Source: Halisarca cf. caerulea
Lineage: Eukaryota > Porifera > Demospongiae > Chondrillida > Halisarcidae
Direction of reading: 5' to 3'
NCBI GenBank assembly: GCA_963170055.1
Contig: CAUJGJ010000434.1
Location: forward strand, 1,004,117 to 1,014,116
DNA: 10,000 bases
This document shows positions 7,571 through 10,000 of the stretch, piece by piece. A model generated the notes under the pieces. It saw nothing but the letters and a program-made list of their open reading frames with translations, was not told the origin of the DNA and did not search any database. Within the stretch, counting starts at the first letter, position 1. Each line of letters starts with the position of its first letter. A program made the translations under genes and the position numbers.

Positions 7571-7910
7571 TGGGTTATGTCCAATTTTAGACATGAAAGA
7601 TAATTATGGTGGATGTTATTAAAGCCCTAAAATAAACTGCCTATTTTTGCCAGAACAAGGTATACCGTTCTAATTATGCTTGCCAAAGCATTGCCCAGTA
7701 CATATCTACTTTGTATCTGAGTTGATTTAGAGGCTTAACCCAGTACTTTGTGGATCTGTCATCAGGCCTATGTGAGAACACTAAGATTGCAAATTCTGGT
7801 GGTAGAAATTGGGATTTATGTTTACTAATAATAAAAATAATAATAATAAGTAGGCTTAAAATGTAAAATGAAGTATATTATACTTACTAAATTATTTTAT
7901 GCCCATATAG
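7571..7910. other. Non-coding stretch before an exon
   Basis: No gene is seen. An AATAAA occurs at 7631-7636. An aataataaaaataataataataag simple repeat lies at 7826-7850. The last bases (attattttatgcccatatag) serve as the acceptor region of the next exon. Confidence 0.5.
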
Positions 7911-8198
7911 CTGGAGCAGCAAATAAGGCCAGATCAATTCAGCCAAGAAGTTAAGAGACAATTTTCAGAAATCATACCCATTCCACATAAATATGCATCT
8001 GGTACACCTCCACACCATGGTTATGCCTACGTTAATGTTAGGCATAAAACAAGTGATGAAATGATTCGGTCGTCATCAGATTCCAGTCTGAGGTGGAGAA
8101 CTGTTGGAAACACATATTATACACACGGAATCTCCATTGAAAATCTAGATTTTCACCCACTCTCAATCCCTCTCTGTGGTGAAGGGATACCCATACCA
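7911..8198 (+). CDS. Open phase-0 exon, unknown protein region
   Basis: The acceptor is attttatgcccatatag and the donor is CCA|GTAAGT. The exon has 96 open codons, phase 0 at both ends. The protein starts LEQQIRPDQF, then SQEVKRQFSEIIPIPHKYAS, a Ser-rich stretch (MIRSSSDSSLRW), and ends with HPLSIPLCGEGIPIP. I do not recognise a family. Coding status rests on the clean frame, strong donor and phase fit with CARD-gene exon 5. It may be the next exon of that gene, 4.1 kb downstream, or part of another gene. An eroded copy is at about 7195-7425. Confidence 0.6.
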
Positions 8199-8537
8199 GT
8201 AAGTACATTTATGGACATCTCATTAGGACCACTGGTATACAGGAACCACTATTTTGGCCCTTAAATGTTCTTTGTACAGTCATATCTATGGTTTAACTTT
8301 ACCAGATATTAACCATGTACATACACATGAAGTCAGCCCTTTAACAGCTATATACATAGATGCTATTGCTCTCTACTAAATATGCATGATGGTGTTAACG
8401 AATTATTTCATACAGTGTCAAACACTTGATATATTGCTAAATTCAATGGAAAGTTTGTCACTGTCTGTTCTGAATCAAAATTAAGGACTAAACATAAACA
8501 TAACATATTAAGTAGTATAAACATTTTGTGGAGTCTA

Positions 8538-8853
8538 CCATAGAGCGGGAAAATTTCGCTAGGTAATACTTTCGCTATATTCGCGAATTGTATGGATTCG
8601 CGAAACTTTAACTGCAAAAATTTTCGTCAAATAAGTACTAAAGTTGGGAAAACAGCGTGCTATAGCAAGATTCTTCAAGGAAGCTCAGCAAAAGCACCAT
8701 CTGAACATGTACGGTCTAGACATAGACGCCAACGACTTGGAAACATAAGAAAATGCAAATAAAAATCTTCACATCACAAAAATAAAACTCGCGAAAATTA
8801 CATATTACTGCGATTCACGAAAATTCATGCCGTGAAAATTTCCTGCTCCATGG
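8538..8853. mobile_element. TA-flanked MITE, about 316 bases
   Basis: The ends are inverted repeats: CCATAGAGCGGGAAA at the left, and at the right the reverse complement of CCATGGAGCAGGAAA, both continuing into tttcgc/tttcac. TA lies directly outside each end (8536-8537 and 8854-8855). The paralogous intron at 6771-6791 reads gagtg-TA-cattgaaacc, where this copy has gagtc-TA-[element]-TA-tattgaaacc. This shows the empty site and fixes the boundaries. TA duplication is typical of Tc1/mariner-type elements. The interior has many gcgaaa and ttcgc words and palindromes (attcgcgaat near 8579). No transposase is present, so it is non-autonomous. Confidence 0.8.
8644..8748 (+). CDS. Possible hidden terminal exon or captured gene piece inside the MITE
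   Basis: After an AG at 8642-8643 a phase-0 frame of 34 codons runs to TAA at 8746-8748. The peptide has the look of a normal protein end (LGKQRAIARFFKEAQQKHHL, then NMYGLDIDANDLET). AATAAA follows at 8758-8763. It could be an alternative last exon spliced from the donor at 8199, or a host fragment carried by the transposon. The polypyrimidine tract is weak. The frame is short enough to be chance. Confidence 0.22.
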   Translation: MGKQRAIARFFKEAQQKHHLNMYGLDIDANDLET

Positions 8854-8945
8854 TATATTGAAACCATTGAGTGTATTCATGTACTTCTTGCGCCATGGTT
8901 CTCTATTACTTGGTATCTTGTATTCTTGAACATATATAGTCACAG

Positions 8946-9173
8946 GTGAAGTTCCACCAAGCATCGTCACGAGGCGTACTGGAACTAAATGATGATAAAC
9001 GGTTACCTCTATCAGAGTGCTATGAGCAACGGTTACATGATTGTGAAGAGTTTTTGTCATCGGTTGAAGATAGAGGCAAGCATGACGCTGCTTTGGAGGA
9101 GCTGATTGCTCATGTGAAAAAGAAAATATCTTCTCTGAGAACTGAACTTGAGAAGAGTATAACAAAATTGCAG
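8946..9173 (+). CDS. Open phase-0 exon with a coiled-coil-like end
   Basis: The acceptor is atatatagtcacag. The exon has 76 codons in phase 0, ending at CAG|GTGCAG, a weak donor. The protein (VKFHQASSRGVLELND...) contains a charged helical stretch, EELIAHVKKKISSLRTELEK, with heptad-like spacing of Leu, Ile and Val, so a short coiled coil is likely. No family is recognised. The phase matches the exon at 7911-8198. A mostly deleted copy is at about 6907-6927. Confidence 0.6.
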
Positions 9174-9240
9174 GTGCAGTGTGATGTACTGCTACTATGT
9201 ATTATATGGGATGGTTTAGTGACCAATGGTTAATTTTCAG

Positions 9241-9263
9241 ATTTGTGAAGAGGTCCCAACAAA
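9241..9263 (+). CDS. Possible 23-base micro-exon
   Basis: The acceptor is ggttaattttcag and the donor is AA|GTATGT. It continues the frame of the previous exon in phase 0 (ICEEVPT plus two bases). The exon is very short and is called only from its splice sites and frame. Confidence 0.35.
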
Positions 9264-9338
9264 GTATGTGAACCATTGTAGCAGCTATTTAATGGTTGTT
9301 GCACTAAACTGTAACCACGTACACCAAACAGCAGTGGT

Positions 9339-9363
9339 GGGGGGGGGGGGGGGGGGGGGGGGG
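9339..9363 (+). repeat. 25-base poly-G run
   Basis: An uninterrupted G tract lies in the presumed intron. It can form G-quadruplex structures and is prone to length error in sequencing, so the exact length should not be trusted. Confidence 0.9.
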
Positions 9364-9954
9364 TTAATTCTGCTGCATGACCTTAGAGTGGTCACGTTGA
9401 GCATAGCTCACATGTGGACACGTTACACCTGCTTGTGTATGCAAATGCATTTGTATAGTATTATGCAAATGTATGCCGTACACATGCAAACTTTCGTGGG
9501 ATGAAGCTTTCATGGATTTTGAGGATTAAAATCATTCATACATGAAAATTTTCATGTTGACCCACATAAACAGTAGGTCAAGTGTTTGAGCAATGAGCAA
9601 AATGGCCGTCAGAAGAACAGGGATCATTGAGAAGAACTGCAAAACCTTCACTCTTTCTCTAAAGGAGTTTTTGTTCACAAATAGACGAAGTTCATCTCAA
9701 TAAAAGACTATAATATTATAAAAGTAGCCATATAGTGAAAGGGAGATCCACAACTTACAAACAATTCTTCATCTATGGTATGCATATACACTAGTCGTGG
9801 ACTTGCTTGTGTGTTAATTTATCAGTTTATGCTTGCTTGAATGCTGAGCACACCCATGCCTGTGAATGTAATTGTACATGCATGCAGCAATTGAATAAAT
9901 CTCATCACATGTACTAACTAGCCTAGGGTGACTGTTATTATGTGTCCGTTGTAG
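9364..9954. other. Presumed intron, no gene seen
   Basis: The stretch is AT-rich with no supported exon. It contains a perfect 16-base palindrome CATGAAAATTTTCATG (9541-9556), two octamer words ATGCAAAT (9439-9446, 9473-9480), and AATAAA at 9699-9704 and 9894-9899. Confidence 0.5.
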
Positions 9955-10000
9955 GATGTGTTGGACCCCCACCATGGAACACGCAACTCATGACACCATT
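9955..10000 (+). CDS. Possible partial exon running off the window
   Basis: The acceptor is attatgtgtccgttgtag. If it completes the split codon left by the 23-base exon, it reads K-MCWTPTMEHATHDTI to the window edge with no stop. Another frame reads CVGPPPWNTQLMTP, and the phase-0 frame meets TGA. No domain can be judged from 46 bases. Confidence 0.3.

Larger units (their letters stand above)
8207..8945 (+). repeat. Intron built of duplicated sequence, interrupted by a transposon-like insertion
   Basis: Bases 8215-8400 repeat those at 7420-7570. Bases 8440-8535, and 8856-8940 after the inserted element, repeat those at 6690-6860. The duplicated blocks occur here as one continuous intron but are split at the older locus. 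Confidence 0.6.

Noticed and set aside
9226..9504. 92-codon frame running through the poly-G tract
   Set aside because: A Gly run from the homopolymer joins unrelated sequence. Only the first 23 bases have splice-site support.
9558..9580. TGACC ... GGTCA inverted pair resembling a nuclear-receptor site
   Set aside because: Five-base arms with a 13-base gap are expected by chance and do not match a standard spacing.

Overview
The window looks like genomic DNA of an intron-rich invertebrate animal. It is AT-rich, with phase-matched exons joined by short introns (about 85-235 bases where both ends are clear), many TA and TG microsatellites, and small inverted-repeat elements. A CARD domain (a death-fold adaptor domain) points to a metazoan. 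The compact introns fit a sponge or another early-branching invertebrate, but the species cannot be named from this sequence. No bacterial operon, tRNA, rRNA or CRISPR feature was seen.

Layout. Bases 78-198 form a long imperfect palindrome (fold-back element). Bases 840-1563 are bounded by a 19-base inverted repeat and contain a possible TATA box and a doubtful first exon (1106-1213). The main gene runs on the + strand from 1842 to at least 3788. Its five exons have compatible phases and give about 477 codons: two acidic low-complexity exons, a CARD exon (2433-2742), a long exon (2828-3540) whose second half resembles a small alpha/beta adaptor fold, and a Ser/Thr-rich exon (3636-3788). Bases 3926-4918 hold two TG microsatellites around a GC-rich block. 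At 5003-5545 lies a partial second copy of the first three exons, with recognisable introns. Its first exon is still open, but the next two are broken.

The right half (6690-9263) is also built from duplicated segments. Exons at 7911-8198 and 8946-9173, with perhaps a 23-base exon at 9241-9263 and a partial exon at 9955-10000, are open and phase-compatible. They may be later exons of the CARD gene or a separate gene. Intron sequence beside them recurs in older copies at about 6690-6960 and 7195-7570. A 316-base TA-flanked inverted-repeat element (8538-8853) sits in one intron copy, and the other copy (around 6780) preserves the matching empty site.

In functional terms only the CARD is a firm call. 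The encoded protein is probably a cytosolic adaptor in an innate immune or cell-death pathway. The most notable feature is the combination of a CARD with an unrecognised downstream region in a locus undergoing local duplication, decay and small-transposon insertion.
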